In this document: positions 7,900 to 17,114 of the stretch, in pieces | How positions within the stretch are numbered: the stretch's first letter is position 1 | Layout: each line of letters opens with the position of its first letter | From: Nocardioidaceae bacterium | Lineage (GTDB): Bacteria; Actinomycetota; Actinomycetes; Propionibacteriales; Nocardioidaceae | Reading direction: 5' to 3' | Length of the DNA: 64,000 nt | Assembly (NCBI GenBank): GCA_020636935.1 | Contig: JACJWW010000006.1 | Coordinates: 1-64,000, forward strand | Notes under the pieces: generated by a model | Told to the model about the DNA's origin: nothing | Seen by the model: the letters and a program-made list of their open reading frames with translations, nothing else | Databases searched by the model: none | Program-made: the position numbers and the translations under genes

Positions 7900-8259
7900 A
7901 TGACACCAGACACCCATCATGCGATCAGCTATGTGGAGTTGGGGGTCACCGACCTGGATGCCACTCGTGCCTTCTATGAGTCGGCCTTCGGCTGGGAGTT
8001 CAATGACTACGGCGGCGCCTATGCCGGCATCAAGGCACCAACTGGCAATGGCGAGGTCGGCGGACTCAACCCGCAGGCGGAGCCCAACGCAGCTGGGCCC
8101 TTGGTCTTGATCTACTCAACTGATCTCGAAGCGACTTTGACGGCAGTAACCCAGGCTGGGGGCACCATTGAGGTGGCTCCATATGACTACCCAGGCGGGA
8201 GTCGCTTCGAGTTCGTCGACCCGAGTGGCAATCGACTCGGCGTCTTCACCCAAGCCTGA
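7900..8259 (+). CDS. VOC-family (glyoxalase/bleomycin resistance-like) protein
   Basis: The 119-residue protein has the two beta-alpha-beta-beta-beta halves of the vicinal oxygen chelate fold: VELGVTDLDATRAFYESAFGWEF at the start and a C-terminal SRFEFVDPSGNRLGVF. It belongs to the PhnB/YdcJ-like single-domain class often annotated as glyoxalase-like; the substrate is unknown. A good AGGAGGG ribosome site precedes the ATG. The stop codon lies inside the end of the convergent membrane protein gene (14-base overlap). Confidence 0.8.
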   Translation: MTPDTHHAISYVELGVTDLDATRAFYESAFGWEFNDYGGAYAGIKAPTGNGEVGGLNPQAEPNAAGPLVLIYSTDLEATLTAVTQAGGTIEVAPYDYPGGSRFEFVDPSGNRLGVFTQA

Positions 8260-8863
8260 AGCCGGTGTTTTCGCGATCACCGTCACTGGATAGCGGCACC
8301 GTGCACATGGGCAAGAAGACCTGCACCAAGGGCCCGATCGCAAGAGCAAAGACGATCGTGCCAACCCCAACCACTCCCCCAAGCAACCAGCCAAGCACCA
8401 CGACCGAGACCTCCAAGGCCCCGCGCACCACCCCGATCGGGATCGCCGTACGTCGATGAAGGCCGGTCATCAAGCCATCACGTGGCCCGGAGCCGAAGCG
8501 TGACCCGATGTAGAGGCCCGTCGCCAAACCATTGAGTATCACCCCTGCGACCAACAGTCCGACTCGCGCCCAGAGTGAACTGGGCTCGGCCAGCCAATCC
8601 ATGGTCAGATCGAGTGAAAGGCCCACCACGATGGCATTGAGCACCGTGCCGATCCCGGGCTTCTCACGCAGAGGGATCCACAATGCCAACACCACCAGAC
8701 TCATCATGATGACGGCTTGACCGATAGTGATCGGCAAGTGATTGGCGAGACCCTGATGCAGCACATCCCACGGAGCATTGCCCAGGCCAGATCTGATCAC
8801 CATCGCCAAAGAGATGCCAAAGAGCCACAGCCCAATGGCCAGTTGGGCCAGGCGACGGGTCAC
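8246..8863 (-). CDS. YitT/YczE-type integral membrane protein
   Basis: A 205-residue protein with about five membrane helices. The N-terminal GLWLFGISLAMVIRSGLGNAPWDVLHQG and the GSRFGSGPRDGLMTGLHRR loop are typical of the YczE/YitT-like family, whose members are predicted membrane transporters or regulators without a settled function. Its start overlaps the stop of the GH16 gene upstream by four bases (ATGA), so it is translated with that gene. The 3' end overlaps the VOC gene tail to tail. Confidence 0.8.
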   Translation of the reverse strand: MTRRLAQLAIGLWLFGISLAMVIRSGLGNAPWDVLHQGLANHLPITIGQAVIMMSLVVLALWIPLREKPGIGTVLNAIVVGLSLDLTMDWLAEPSSLWARVGLLVAGVILNGLATGLYIGSRFGSGPRDGLMTGLHRRTAIPIGVVRGALEVSVVVLGWLLGGVVGVGTIVFALAIGPLVQVFLPMCTVPLSSDGDRENTGFRLG

Positions 8864-9837
8864 TGCCAGACCCGCACGTAGTCGACGTCAAGATGGACTG
8901 GCATCGGAGTCTGATCGGTCACAGCGTTATCGAATTTGCCGGCGCCGAAGCCGATCGCCAAAATGAAGGGTTGGTCGAAGGGGGCACTACCACCCTGCTT
9001 GGCCAGCCACGGCGTCTTCAGGCAGGTCACTCCGTCGTAATAGATGTGCATGATCTGCTTGGTCCACTCGAGGGTGTAGGTGTGGAAGTCTCCGTCAGGC
9101 GCAGCGAAGAGGCAGTGGTTGTTGGTCTCCTGCGGCGGCTTTGCAAACGCAGCCAGCAGATCCTTGCGAGTCTCCATGTCGTAGTGCAAGAACGGGATGA
9201 TCCGATCAGGGAAGGCCGAATAGAACTCGGCAATGTCGATCTCTCCCGACGACGGCCAAGGCCCATACTTGCGATCATCGACCGGCCACATCCACAGCGA
9301 CCCTTGGATTCCGGGGCGCGCCTGACCAGCGAGCCTCGTCTGTGGGAAGCGGGCCCGAAACTCAAAGCGGCCACGCTCTTGGGAGAAGCGGTGCAAGGTG
9401 TTGAGCATGGCGCCGGTGTACGACGCCTTGCCGCCCTGCGCCTGAGCGCAATCGCGTGGCTCGGGCAGACGTCGCGTGATCAAACGCAGTCTGCCGTTGG
9501 CGACGCGCACGTTGTGTCCGTCATCGAAATAGCAATCGTCTGGGCCACCGAGTCCGGACCAATAGCTAGCCAACTCAAGCCACTTGTCGCCGTCAAGGGA
9601 GGTGCCGTCGAAGTTGTCAGCGAAGGTGCAACGCCAGGAGCGACCATTGGCTCGGGTGATCTTGGGCCCACAGGGTTTGCCTGGTTTGGCGCGCGTCGGG
9701 AGCGGATTGGTGTCGGCCTTGGGCGTGGCGCTGACCTCTGGCTCCGGAGCCCTGGCCTTCGGTGATTTGGCCGGTCCACACGAAGTCAACAAGGTGCCGA
9801 CCAGCACCGCCGAGACCACCCAAACCAACGACCTCAA
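8860..9837 (-). CDS. lipoprotein GH16 glycoside hydrolase (beta-glucanase-like)
   Basis: The 325-residue protein has a lipoprotein signal (VLVGTLLTSC, cysteine near residue 20), a short Pro/Ala/Lys-rich linker and one GH16 domain. The catalytic E-x-D-x-x-E is GEIDIAEFYS near residue 200. GH16 enzymes cut beta-1,3/1,4-glucans and related polymers; which one is used here cannot be told. It overlaps serA upstream and the YczE-like gene downstream by four bases each, so it is read in the serA transcript, an unusual setting for a secreted hydrolase. A paralogue lies at 17231-18523. Confidence 0.88.
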   Translation of the reverse strand: MRSLVWVVSAVLVGTLLTSCGPAKSPKARAPEPEVSATPKADTNPLPTRAKPGKPCGPKITRANGRSWRCTFADNFDGTSLDGDKWLELASYWSGLGGPDDCYFDDGHNVRVANGRLRLITRRLPEPRDCAQAQGGKASYTGAMLNTLHRFSQERGRFEFRARFPQTRLAGQARPGIQGSLWMWPVDDRKYGPWPSSGEIDIAEFYSAFPDRIIPFLHYDMETRKDLLAAFAKPPQETNNHCLFAAPDGDFHTYTLEWTKQIMHIYYDGVTCLKTPWLAKQGGSAPFDQPFILAIGFGAGKFDNAVTDQTPMPVHLDVDYVRVWQ

Positions 9838-11459
9838 GCCAGATCCACGCCTCGGACCACACTCGCCTGGATCGCAGCAGCGATCTGATCCAGGACCTCA
9901 ACGGGCAGCTTGCGGTCAACAGACATTGCCATCAGCGCTGATCCGCGCTCCGGGTCACGCGACACCTGCATCGACTCGATATTGACCGCCCCCTCCCCCA
10001 AGATCTGCCCAACAGCACCCACGATGCCTGGGCGATCTTGATAGACGAAGAAGGCCATGTGATCAGAGATCTCGACCTCCACATCGAAGCCGTTGACCTC
10101 GACGATGCGTTGTTGCTGCGTGATGCCCATCAAGGTGCCCGACACCGACACCGTGGTGCCATCGGCTAGAGCACCGCGCAAAGTCACCAGATTGCGGTGA
10201 TCCATGCTCACCGGATCAAGCACCAGTCGAACTTCGGTGCCACGCTCCTCGGCCAGCAAAGGCGCATTGACATAGGTCACGGGGGTTTCGATGATGCCTT
10301 CAAAGACACCCTTCAATGCAGCGAGCTCGAGCACCTTGACGTCGTGCTCAACGATCTCCCCGCGCACTTCCACGTCGATCTGTTGAGCAACGCCTTGGGC
10401 CAGCATCGTGAAGATGTTGCCGAGATTCTCCGTCAAGGAGATGCCTGGCCTGACGTCTTCGGCGATCACGCCGCCCTCGACATTGACCGCATCCGGCACC
10501 AACTCTCCAGCCATCGCCAGGCGCACAGACTGGGCCACGGCCACACCGGCCTTCTCCTGAGCTTCATCGGTCGACGCACCCAAGTGCGGGGTGGCCACGA
10601 CATTGTCGAGGGTGAACAGCGGAGAGTCAGTGCAGGGCTCGGTGTCGTAGACATCGAGGCCAGCAGCGCCGATCTGGCCGCTGGACAATGCGTCGTACAG
10701 AGCCTGCTCATCGACGATGCCGCCACGAGCCGCGTTGACCAGCACCAAGGCTGGTTTGGCCATCGCCAACTCCCGCGCCCCGATCAAACCAACTGTCTCT
10801 GGGGTCTTGGGCAGGTGCACGCTGATGAAGTCGGCCTCGGCCATCAGTTCCTCAAGAGTCACCATGCGCACCCCCATCTGCGCGGCTCGACCGGCCTGCA
10901 CATAAGGGTCATAGGCGATCAGGTTGACCCCGAAGGCCGCCAGTCGTTGGGCGACCAAGAAGCCGATCCGCCCCAGGCCGATGATGCCGACGGTCTTGTC
11001 GACCACCTCGACACCGGTGTACTTCGACCGCTTCCACTGCCCCTGTCGAAGCGCAGCATGAGCTGGTGAAATGTGTCTGGCAGCAGCCAGCATCAGGGCC
11101 ACTGCCAACTCAGCTGCGCTGGTGATATTCGACGTGGGCGCATTGACCACCATGACGCCGTACTGCGTGGCAACTGGCACGTCAACGTTGTCGAGGCCGA
11201 CTCCCGCTCTGGCGATCACGCGCAGACGCGAGGCGACCGCGATGGCTTCTTCGTCCATCTTCGTCGCTGACCTGATCAAGATTGCCTCGGCCTCAGGCAG
11301 AGCGGCAAGCAGTTCAGCCCGATCGGCTCCGTTGCAGTGTCGGATCTCAAATCCATCACCGAGGGCTTGGATCGTGGCCGGGCTCAACTCCTCGGCGATG
11401 AGTACGACGGGGCGCTGGGCTGTGGGTGGCTGCGGTGACTTGGCAGTGGAATCAGGCAC
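9834..11459 (-). CDS. serA: D-3-phosphoglycerate dehydrogenase
   Basis: SerA starts serine synthesis from 3-phosphoglycerate. It has about 541 residues, the long type 1 form. In order it has the substrate/nucleotide domains (RAGVGLDNVDVPVATQYG; GIIGLGRIGFLVAQRL), the catalytic histidine in PHLGASTDEAQEKAG, an intervening domain, and a C-terminal ACT domain (residues about 465-540) for serine feedback. The start is chosen as GTG at 11457-11459 because a TATTTT hexamer lies six bases upstream and no Shine-Dalgarno is present; a TTG one codon earlier is the alternative. Confidence 0.96.
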   Translation of the reverse strand: MPDSTAKSPQPPTAQRPVVLIAEELSPATIQALGDGFEIRHCNGADRAELLAALPEAEAILIRSATKMDEEAIAVASRLRVIARAGVGLDNVDVPVATQYGVMVVNAPTSNITSAAELAVALMLAAARHISPAHAALRQGQWKRSKYTGVEVVDKTVGIIGLGRIGFLVAQRLAAFGVNLIAYDPYVQAGRAAQMGVRMVTLEELMAEADFISVHLPKTPETVGLIGARELAMAKPALVLVNAARGGIVDEQALYDALSSGQIGAAGLDVYDTEPCTDSPLFTLDNVVATPHLGASTDEAQEKAGVAVAQSVRLAMAGELVPDAVNVEGGVIAEDVRPGISLTENLGNIFTMLAQGVAQQIDVEVRGEIVEHDVKVLELAALKGVFEGIIETPVTYVNAPLLAEERGTEVRLVLDPVSMDHRNLVTLRGALADGTTVSVSGTLMGITQQQRIVEVNGFDVEVEISDHMAFFVYQDRPGIVGAVGQILGEGAVNIESMQVSRDPERGSALMAMSVDRKLPVEVLDQIAAAIQASVVRGVDLA

Positions 11460-11465
11460 CAAACT

Positions 11466-11471
11466 AAAATA
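11466..11471 (-). promoter_or_regulatory. -10 hexamer of a leaderless promoter for serA
   Basis: TATTTT on the minus strand, six bases before the GTG start codon chosen for serA. Confidence 0.5.
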
Positions 11472-11513
11472 GCCCCTCTCCCCCGGCGTCTTCGCGCAGG
11501 TCGGGCGGCTGGG

Positions 11514-12314
11514 TCAGCGGATGTTTTCTGCTTCTCCAGCAATGCGTTGCGCGATCCAGATCGGGATGATCGAGACCAGGATCAAGACCACCGCGACCAC
11601 GGCCACGACTGGGGCTTGATTGGGTCGGAAGAGGTTGTTGAGGATCCAGATCGGCAAGGTCGTGACACCTGAGCCTGCGGTGAAGGTGGTCACGATGATC
11701 TCATCAAAGCTCAGCGCGAAGGCCAGCAATCCTCCAGCCAGCAATGCTGAACGAAGTTGTGGGAAGGTCACCAATCTGAAGGTTGTCCACAAACCCGCCC
11801 CGAGATCGGCTGATGCCTCCTCGAAGTTGCCGCCCATCCGCCGCAGCCTCGCGATCACGTTGTTGAAGACGGTGACGATGCAGAAGGTCGCGTGAGCCAC
11901 GATGACTGTGTAGATCGACAGGTTGATGCCCATGATGCCGCGGAAGGCGTTGTTGAGCGCAATACCGGTGACAATGCCAGGCAGTGCGATCGGCAGGATT
12001 ACCAGAAGGTTGACCGAGTGCTTGCCGAAGAAGTCGAAACGCTGCAAGGCAAAGGCCATCAAGGTGCCCAAGATCAGCGAAATCAAGGTGGACACGATCG
12101 CCACCTGCACGCTGGTCAGGACTGCATCTCGAGCGCCAGCGCTGTGATAAGCCTTGCGCCACCATTCACCGGTGAATCCTTCTGGAGGCCACGTCATCGA
12201 CGGGTCGGGGTTGAAGGAGTTGATCACTACGACCAGGAGGGGTGTGTACATCAACAGCAGGACCATGCCGGTGAATCCCAGCAGGATCCCTCTGGTGAGG
12301 GGGCTCAGAGTCAC
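11514..12314 (-). CDS. polyamine-type ABC transporter permease (PotC-like)
   Basis: The 266-residue protein is the second inner-membrane subunit of a spermidine/putrescine-type importer, with about six helices. The EAA loop reads EEASADLGAGLWTTFRLVTFPQL. The GTG start follows AGGAG with six bases between. It is the last of four genes in the order ATPase, binding protein, permease B, permease C. The substrate could be a polyamine or another cationic amine; the nearby Cache-domain protein supports an amine, by inference. Confidence 0.9.
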   Translation of the reverse strand: MTLSPLTRGILLGFTGMVLLLMYTPLLVVVINSFNPDPSMTWPPEGFTGEWWRKAYHSAGARDAVLTSVQVAIVSTLISLILGTLMAFALQRFDFFGKHSVNLLVILPIALPGIVTGIALNNAFRGIMGINLSIYTVIVAHATFCIVTVFNNVIARLRRMGGNFEEASADLGAGLWTTFRLVTFPQLRSALLAGGLLAFALSFDEIIVTTFTAGSGVTTLPIWILNNLFRPNQAPVVAVVAVVLILVSIIPIWIAQRIAGEAENIR

Positions 12315-12323
12315 GGCAATCTC

Positions 12324-13232
12324 CTAGAGGTTGTCCAATGCGCCGGTACGGCGTACGAGCGCCAGATAGCCGAGCATGATCACGATCGGGATCAACGCGA
12401 TGGCTGCGGCCAAAGGCAGGTTGTTGGCAGCACCCACATTGGTGTAGACGAGGTTGCCGAGCATCTGATTTGCCCCGCCGACGATATTCACGGTGATGTA
12501 GTCACCCATGGTCAACGAAAAACTGAAGATGGTGCCTGCAATCACCGCTGGCAACGCGAGGGGCAGTACGACGGTCCGGATGGTCAGCGCAGATGGTGCA
12601 CCCAGGTCTCCCGCAGCCTCCAAGAGCGAGCCTGGCACCCGATCCATGCCCGCATAGATTGGCAGGATCACATAGGGCAGCCAGATATAGGCCTGAGTCA
12701 TGATGACCGCGGTCAGGCCATAGCCGGGGCTGTGAATCCCGAAGGGCCCAAGGATCCAGTCGAGTAGCCCTCCTTCACTGAGCAATGATCGCCAGGCAAA
12801 GGCTTTGACCAGATAGCTGGCCCACAGCGGGGTCAGCACCGCAACGACGAGGGCGCGACGCAGGCGAGGCGAGGCGACCTTGGCCATGAAGAAGGCAATC
12901 GGAAGGGCCAGGGCCACGTCGATCACGGTCACCGCCGCCGCAACAAACAAGGTGCGCAGCGTAACCGTGCGGTAGAGCGCGTCGGTGACGACTTCTTTGA
13001 GATTGTCGAGAGTGAGGCTGCGATTGATCTCACCGGTGAAACTGTCGACGGTCCAAAGCGCGCTGACGAGCAACGCCGCCAGGGCCACGATGTAGACACC
13101 GACCAACCAGGTCAGCGGAGCCGTCAAGAACAAGGCCAGCCGCAGTCTGGGGCGGGTGGCCAAGAATGAGGAGAACCTTCGGTTGGCCGCCCCCGAGGGG
13201 GCGGCCAACGTCGGGTTGGGTGTACTACTCAA
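12324..13232 (-). CDS. polyamine-type ABC transporter permease (PotB-like)
   Basis: About 302 residues with six membrane helices and the EAA loop EAAGDLGAPSALTIRTVVLPLALP. The frame is open to 13274, which would overlap the binding-protein gene. I prefer the TTG at 13230-13232 because an AAGGG ribosome site lies five bases before it and it begins one base after the upstream stop. It pairs with the PotC-like subunit nine bases downstream. Confidence 0.88.
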   Translation of the reverse strand: MSSTPNPTLAAPSGAANRRFSSFLATRPRLRLALFLTAPLTWLVGVYIVALAALLVSALWTVDSFTGEINRSLTLDNLKEVVTDALYRTVTLRTLFVAAAVTVIDVALALPIAFFMAKVASPRLRRALVVAVLTPLWASYLVKAFAWRSLLSEGGLLDWILGPFGIHSPGYGLTAVIMTQAYIWLPYVILPIYAGMDRVPGSLLEAAGDLGAPSALTIRTVVLPLALPAVIAGTIFSFSLTMGDYITVNIVGGANQMLGNLVYTNVGAANNLPLAAAIALIPIVIMLGYLALVRRTGALDNL

Positions 13233-13233
13233 C

Positions 13234-14409
13234 TCAGCCCTTGATCTCGGTCCAGGCCTTGGTCCATTCCGCATAGTCGGTGCACTTCACATCTGTGCGA
13301 CCGTCCAGGCACTTGGCGATGGGTGTGCGCCAGTACCAGATCTTGTCGGAATATGACTTGTCTCCTGCGTGATAGGTCTCGCAGAATCCCTCACTGGCGT
13401 AGTCGCAAGCCTCTTGACTGTTTGGCGACTCACCGAAGTACTCCGTGGCCTGAGCATTGGTCTTGGGGTCTTCGATGTGGTTGAGCCAGGCATAGGCGCA
13501 GTTGGGGTTCTTCGCCTTTGCCGAGATCATCCAAGTGTCATTCCAGCCAGTGACGCCCTCCTTCGGCACGGTGACCTTGATATTGGCCTTGTCGATCGTG
13601 TTGGCGATCACCTGCCAGGTGGTGCCGACCACGGTGTTGCCGGTCTTGAAGGCTTGGGCTGCCTTCAAGTAATCAGACCAGTATTCACCGATGTTGACGC
13701 GCTGTTCCTTCAGCAACTTCACCGCGGCATCGAGTTGCTTTTGATCAAGCGCATAGGGGTTGGTGATCTTCAGATCCGGCTGGGTGGCCATGAGGTACAT
13801 GGCCGCATCGGCGATGTAGATCGGTGAGTCATAGGCCGTGACCTTGCCCTTGTAGGCGCTGCCCTTGTCGAAGACGACATTCCAAGAATCTGGTGCCGGC
13901 TTGACGACATCGGCGTTGTACATCAAGAGGTTTGCGCCATAGCCGTGGGGCACGCCATAGTTCTTGCCGTCAACGGTGTTCCAGGGCTGATTCTTGAGGA
14001 AGTCGAAGACCGCCCCGTAGTTGGGCACCAGATCTGTGTTGACCTCGGCTGCCTGCTTGGCCGCAATCATCCGGAGGGTGAGGTCGCCTGAAGCAGCAAT
14101 CACGTCGTAGTCTCCGGACTTGGCCAAGTTGAAGGCCTCATCGGAGGTGCCATAGACCTTACTGGTCACCTTGCAACCGGTCTGCTTCTCAAAATCGCTG
14201 ACCCAGTCAGCATCCGGGTCGTTGCTGCCGTCTTCGACATATCCGGGCCAGGCCAGGATTGACACCTGCCCTTCCTTCTTGCCCAGTTTGTCTGGCGCTG
14301 ACGTGGACGAACCATCGTCACTGCCGCTGCCGCAGGCAGCCAATACCAGGCAACTCGTGATCGCGACGGCCAGTCCTGCCAGGCGCCGCGTTTGAATCGC
14401 TTTCTTCAT
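13234..14409 (-). CDS. polyamine-type ABC transporter substrate-binding lipoprotein (PotD-like)
   Basis: A 391-residue extracellular binding protein with a lipoprotein signal (CLVLAACGSGSDDGSS, cysteine near residue 26). The mature part begins with SILAWPGYVEDGS, which resembles the start of PotD/PotF proteins, and has acidic ligand-pocket segments. A clear AAGGA ribosome site precedes the ATG. It lies between the ATPase and permease genes of the same importer. Ligand identity is inferred from family only. Confidence 0.9.
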   Translation of the reverse strand: MKKAIQTRRLAGLAVAITSCLVLAACGSGSDDGSSTSAPDKLGKKEGQVSILAWPGYVEDGSNDPDADWVSDFEKQTGCKVTSKVYGTSDEAFNLAKSGDYDVIAASGDLTLRMIAAKQAAEVNTDLVPNYGAVFDFLKNQPWNTVDGKNYGVPHGYGANLLMYNADVVKPAPDSWNVVFDKGSAYKGKVTAYDSPIYIADAAMYLMATQPDLKITNPYALDQKQLDAAVKLLKEQRVNIGEYWSDYLKAAQAFKTGNTVVGTTWQVIANTIDKANIKVTVPKEGVTGWNDTWMISAKAKNPNCAYAWLNHIEDPKTNAQATEYFGESPNSQEACDYASEGFCETYHAGDKSYSDKIWYWRTPIAKCLDGRTDVKCTDYAEWTKAWTEIKG

Positions 14410-14454
14410 TGGGTGTCCTTCCCTCTCTTTGCGGATTAGGGTCGATGCGGTCGG

Positions 14455-15468
14455 TCAGGTCAACCGCACCAGGTCTTCAGTACGCCAGGTCGCGAGCACT
14501 GCATCACCACGCTTTACCGCAGCCTCGGTGGTGCTGGGCTCAAGGACCACCAGTTGGGGGCCAGCTTCGAGATCAACAACGACTCTGCGACCAACGCCCA
14601 GATAGATGGTCTCTGCGACCTTGCCCTTCGCCTGCGGTCCACCAGCGCTTGCACTGGGTGCCACCAGGTGGATCTTCTCTGGTCGAAGCGCGAACCGCCC
14701 CTCGGCACCAAGGACAGCGCGCGCAGCTTCGGCGTCGAAGAGATTGGAAGTGCCCACGAAGGAGGCAACATATTCGTTGACCGGCTGCTCATAGACCTCG
14801 CTTGGCGAGCCGAGTTGCACAATCCGTCCTTCACTGAAGACCGCGATCCGGTCACTGAGAGTCAGCGCTTCTTCCTGGTCATGAGTGACGAAGACGAAGG
14901 TAATCCCTAGGTCGCGTTGCAACTGCTTTAGCTCCACCTGCATCTGCTCGCGCAGTTTGAGGTCGAGGGCGCCAAGCGGCTCGTCAAGCAGCAGCACCTT
15001 CGGACGTACGACGATCGAGCGTGCCAGAGCGACCCGTTGGCGTTGTCCGCCGGACAACTGAGCTGGCTTGCGGTCTGCCACATGCTCCAGACGCACCATC
15101 GCAAGCGCGTCCATCGCTTGCTGACGTCTGGCGGTCTTCTTGACTCCCCGCACTCGCAGGCCATAGGCGACATTGTCGAGCACATTCATGTGCGGGAAGA
15201 GCGCGTAGTCCTGGAAGACGGTGTTCACGTCACGCTCGAACGGCGCCGTACCAGTGATGTCCTTGCCAGCCAACTCGATCGTGCCGCTGGTGGGTTGCTC
15301 GAATCCAGCGATCAATCGCAAGACCGTGGTCTTGCCAGACCCTGATGGCCCCAGCATCGAGAAGAACTCGCCATCGGCGATCTCGAGGTCAACTCCATCG
15401 ACGGCACGGACCTCACCGAAGTGGCGATGCACATCCAACAATCGGATGGCAGTGTTGGCTGCAGTCAT
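14455..15468 (-). CDS. polyamine-type ABC transporter ATP-binding protein (PotA-like)
   Basis: The 337-residue ATPase has Walker A GPSGSGKTT, signature LSGGQRQRVALARS, Walker B LLLDEPLGALD and a C-terminal TOBE-like regulatory domain (residues about 240-335), the PotA/CysA arrangement. It is the first gene of the importer operon and faces a GntR regulator across a 121-base divergent promoter region. The regulator probably controls this operon. Confidence 0.93.
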   Translation of the reverse strand: MTAANTAIRLLDVHRHFGEVRAVDGVDLEIADGEFFSMLGPSGSGKTTVLRLIAGFEQPTSGTIELAGKDITGTAPFERDVNTVFQDYALFPHMNVLDNVAYGLRVRGVKKTARRQQAMDALAMVRLEHVADRKPAQLSGGQRQRVALARSIVVRPKVLLLDEPLGALDLKLREQMQVELKQLQRDLGITFVFVTHDQEEALTLSDRIAVFSEGRIVQLGSPSEVYEQPVNEYVASFVGTSNLFDAEAARAVLGAEGRFALRPEKIHLVAPSASAGGPQAKGKVAETIYLGVGRRVVVDLEAGPQLVVLEPSTTEAAVKRGDAVLATWRTEDLVRLT

Positions 15469-15513
15469 CTCCCCAAGCTCCTAAAGTGGCGTGGATCACT
15501 TTTCACTGCTAAA

Positions 15514-15558
15514 ACATATGGACTCAGATGATAAATGTCCATAGTCTTGGCCAAAGAC
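15514..15558. promoter_or_regulatory. palindromes in the potA-gntR divergent promoter region
   Basis: Two dyads are visible. TATGGAC at 15517-15523 and GTCCATA at 15537-15543 form a perfect seven-base inverted repeat with a 13-base spacer. GTCTTGGCC(A)AAGAC at 15544-15558 is a second, imperfect palindrome. Either may be the operator of the GntR protein encoded just downstream. The region is AT-rich compared with its flanks. Confidence 0.45.
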
Positions 15559-15589
15559 ATTCCGGATTTCCTCAACGGGGAGGAGCGAC

Positions 15590-16342
15590 ATGGCCGCAAT
15601 CAGGCACCGCTCCACACGGGCACGCACTGCGGTCTTCGCCCCGATCAACAACCTGGGTCGAGCCGTGCGGGTCGAACAGCGACTGGCCAATGCAATCTGG
15701 TCTGGGCTCCTAAGAGACGGCGAGAAGTTGCCCAGTGAGACCGAGCTCGCCGCCATGCTCGGCGTGGCCACGGTGACGGCTCGTGAGGCCCTGATCTCGC
15801 TGCGCGCCCAAGGCTTGGTCACGACAGTTAGAGGGCGGGGCGGCGGCTCATTCGTCACCCGCCCGGTACACGCCGCAGATGAGAGCCTCAAGGCCCTGAT
15901 CTCAGCAATGAGTCGGGTGGAGCTGGCCGATCGCGGCATCCACTACTCAAGCATTCTCAGTGGCTGCGCAGAGCTTGCCGCCGAGCGAGCAAATGACGAT
16001 GAGGTGGAGGAGTTGTTGAGCATCGTGCCGGAGCCTGCAACTGCGGGCGCCGATGCCTGGCGCCATGCAGACACCGAGCTCAACCTTGCCATTGCCGCTC
16101 TGTCTCACTCCGCACACCTGACCCGCAATGTGATCCGCCTTGAGATGGAGTTCGGGGCCTTGCTTCGCGTCCCATTTGCCGACCCAAACTCCTGGCCCAA
16201 GATTCGCTCAGATCAACTCCAGTTGATCGCTGCCATCGCCGAGCACGACCCAGCAGGAGCTCGACTGCAAATGCGCAGCCGACTACGTGGCCAACTTGGC
16301 CAACTCGCCCATTTGCAAGCCCAACAACGGAGCAAGTCATGA
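15590..16342 (+). CDS. GntR-family (FadR/FCD type) transcriptional regulator
   Basis: The 250-residue protein has an N-terminal winged helix (residues about 25-90, LPSETELAAMLGVATVTAREAL) and a C-terminal all-helical FCD ligand domain (DTELNLAIAALSHSAHL, metal/ligand-binding histidines). A GGAGGAG ribosome site precedes the ATG. It is divergent from the amine importer and overlaps the Cache-domain gene by four bases, so I infer it represses or activates the importer in response to a small carboxylate or amine. Confidence 0.9.
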   Translation: MAAIRHRSTRARTAVFAPINNLGRAVRVEQRLANAIWSGLLRDGEKLPSETELAAMLGVATVTAREALISLRAQGLVTTVRGRGGGSFVTRPVHAADESLKALISAMSRVELADRGIHYSSILSGCAELAAERANDDEVEELLSIVPEPATAGADAWRHADTELNLAIAALSHSAHLTRNVIRLEMEFGALLRVPFADPNSWPKIRSDQLQLIAAIAEHDPAGARLQMRSRLRGQLGQLAHLQAQQRSKS

Positions 16343-16995
16343 AGGCCACCACCAACGAACTAGCCACGTGCGCACACCTGGTCGAAGAGCTGTTCAATCC
16401 ACTGATCTCCCAGCTTTGGCGCAGCGGACGCGCAATCGCACCGCTCTTCAACCAACCTGCATCTTCGGCCGACCTGCTGGCCGAGTCACAACCTCACGCC
16501 TTCGAGATCTTGGCCGCTCCACACACCGTCGGTGCCGGATTCGTCGTCACGCCTGGCATCCTGACCGACGAGCACTTCTTGTTGGCCTGGTGGCAGGGCG
16601 ATGACAAGGAGCGCATCCCAGAGTCGATCGCCTTGGTGCAGTCGACCGACTACTCCAGACAGGAGTGGTTCCGTACGCCGCAGCGCACCCATGCCTCGCA
16701 CGTGACTGGCCCCTATATCGACTATGTGTGCACCGATGAGTTCATGCTCACGATCACCGTGCCTGTGGAGCAAGACGGCCAAATGCTGGGAGTGATGGGA
16801 GCAGACATCTTGGCCGAGACGATCGAGCGGGTGCTACTTGAGCCCTTCCAAGAAGCCGGCGCGACTCTGGTCAATCATCACAATCGCGCAGTCCTGTCTG
16901 CAGAAGTCGAGATCTTCGCCGGCGAGCCGATCAACCCGGAGAACTTCTCCCAAGAGGTCCCCTGTGCCGACTTGCCATTGAAGGTCATCAACTGA
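16339..16995 (+). CDS. soluble Cache-domain sensor-like protein
   Basis: A 218-residue protein with no signal peptide or membrane helix. The centre and C-terminal part carry a PAS-like Cache (PDC) ligand domain: STDYSRQEWFRTPQ, then VTGPYIDYVCTDEFMLTITVPV and GVMGADI. Cache domains are normally the extracellular sensors of chemoreceptors and kinases, so a free cytosolic copy is unusual. It starts inside the gntR stop (ATGA) with a GGAG site. The link to GntR and to the amine importer suggests it binds the imported ligand. Function is inference. Confidence 0.8.
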   Translation: MKATTNELATCAHLVEELFNPLISQLWRSGRAIAPLFNQPASSADLLAESQPHAFEILAAPHTVGAGFVVTPGILTDEHFLLAWWQGDDKERIPESIALVQSTDYSRQEWFRTPQRTHASHVTGPYIDYVCTDEFMLTITVPVEQDGQMLGVMGADILAETIERVLLEPFQEAGATLVNHHNRAVLSAEVEIFAGEPINPENFSQEVPCADLPLKVIN

Positions 16996-17006
16996 GGGCC
17001 CTTTTA

Positions 17007-17037
17007 GCGCCCCTTGAGCCCAGGGCGCAAGCCTTTT
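17007..17037 (+). terminator. possible terminator after the Cache-domain gene
   Basis: GCGCCC at 17007-17012 pairs with GGGCGC at 17023-17028. Loop of ten, followed after five bases by TTTT. The stem is short but fits the end of the gntR transcript. Confidence 0.4.
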
Positions 17038-17067
17038 GTCGGATTTGAAGTGGTCAACTCCGACAAA
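17035..17067. repeat. nine-base perfect inverted repeat
   Basis: TTTGTCGGA at 17035-17043 and TCCGACAAA at 17059-17067, with a 15-base spacer, between convergent genes. It may be a second terminator or a protein site. Confidence 0.45.
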
Positions 17068-17114
17068 GTGGCTTGTTCCACAGCAGCGGGAGCGTCGTAC
17101 ACAGGCTGATGGAT

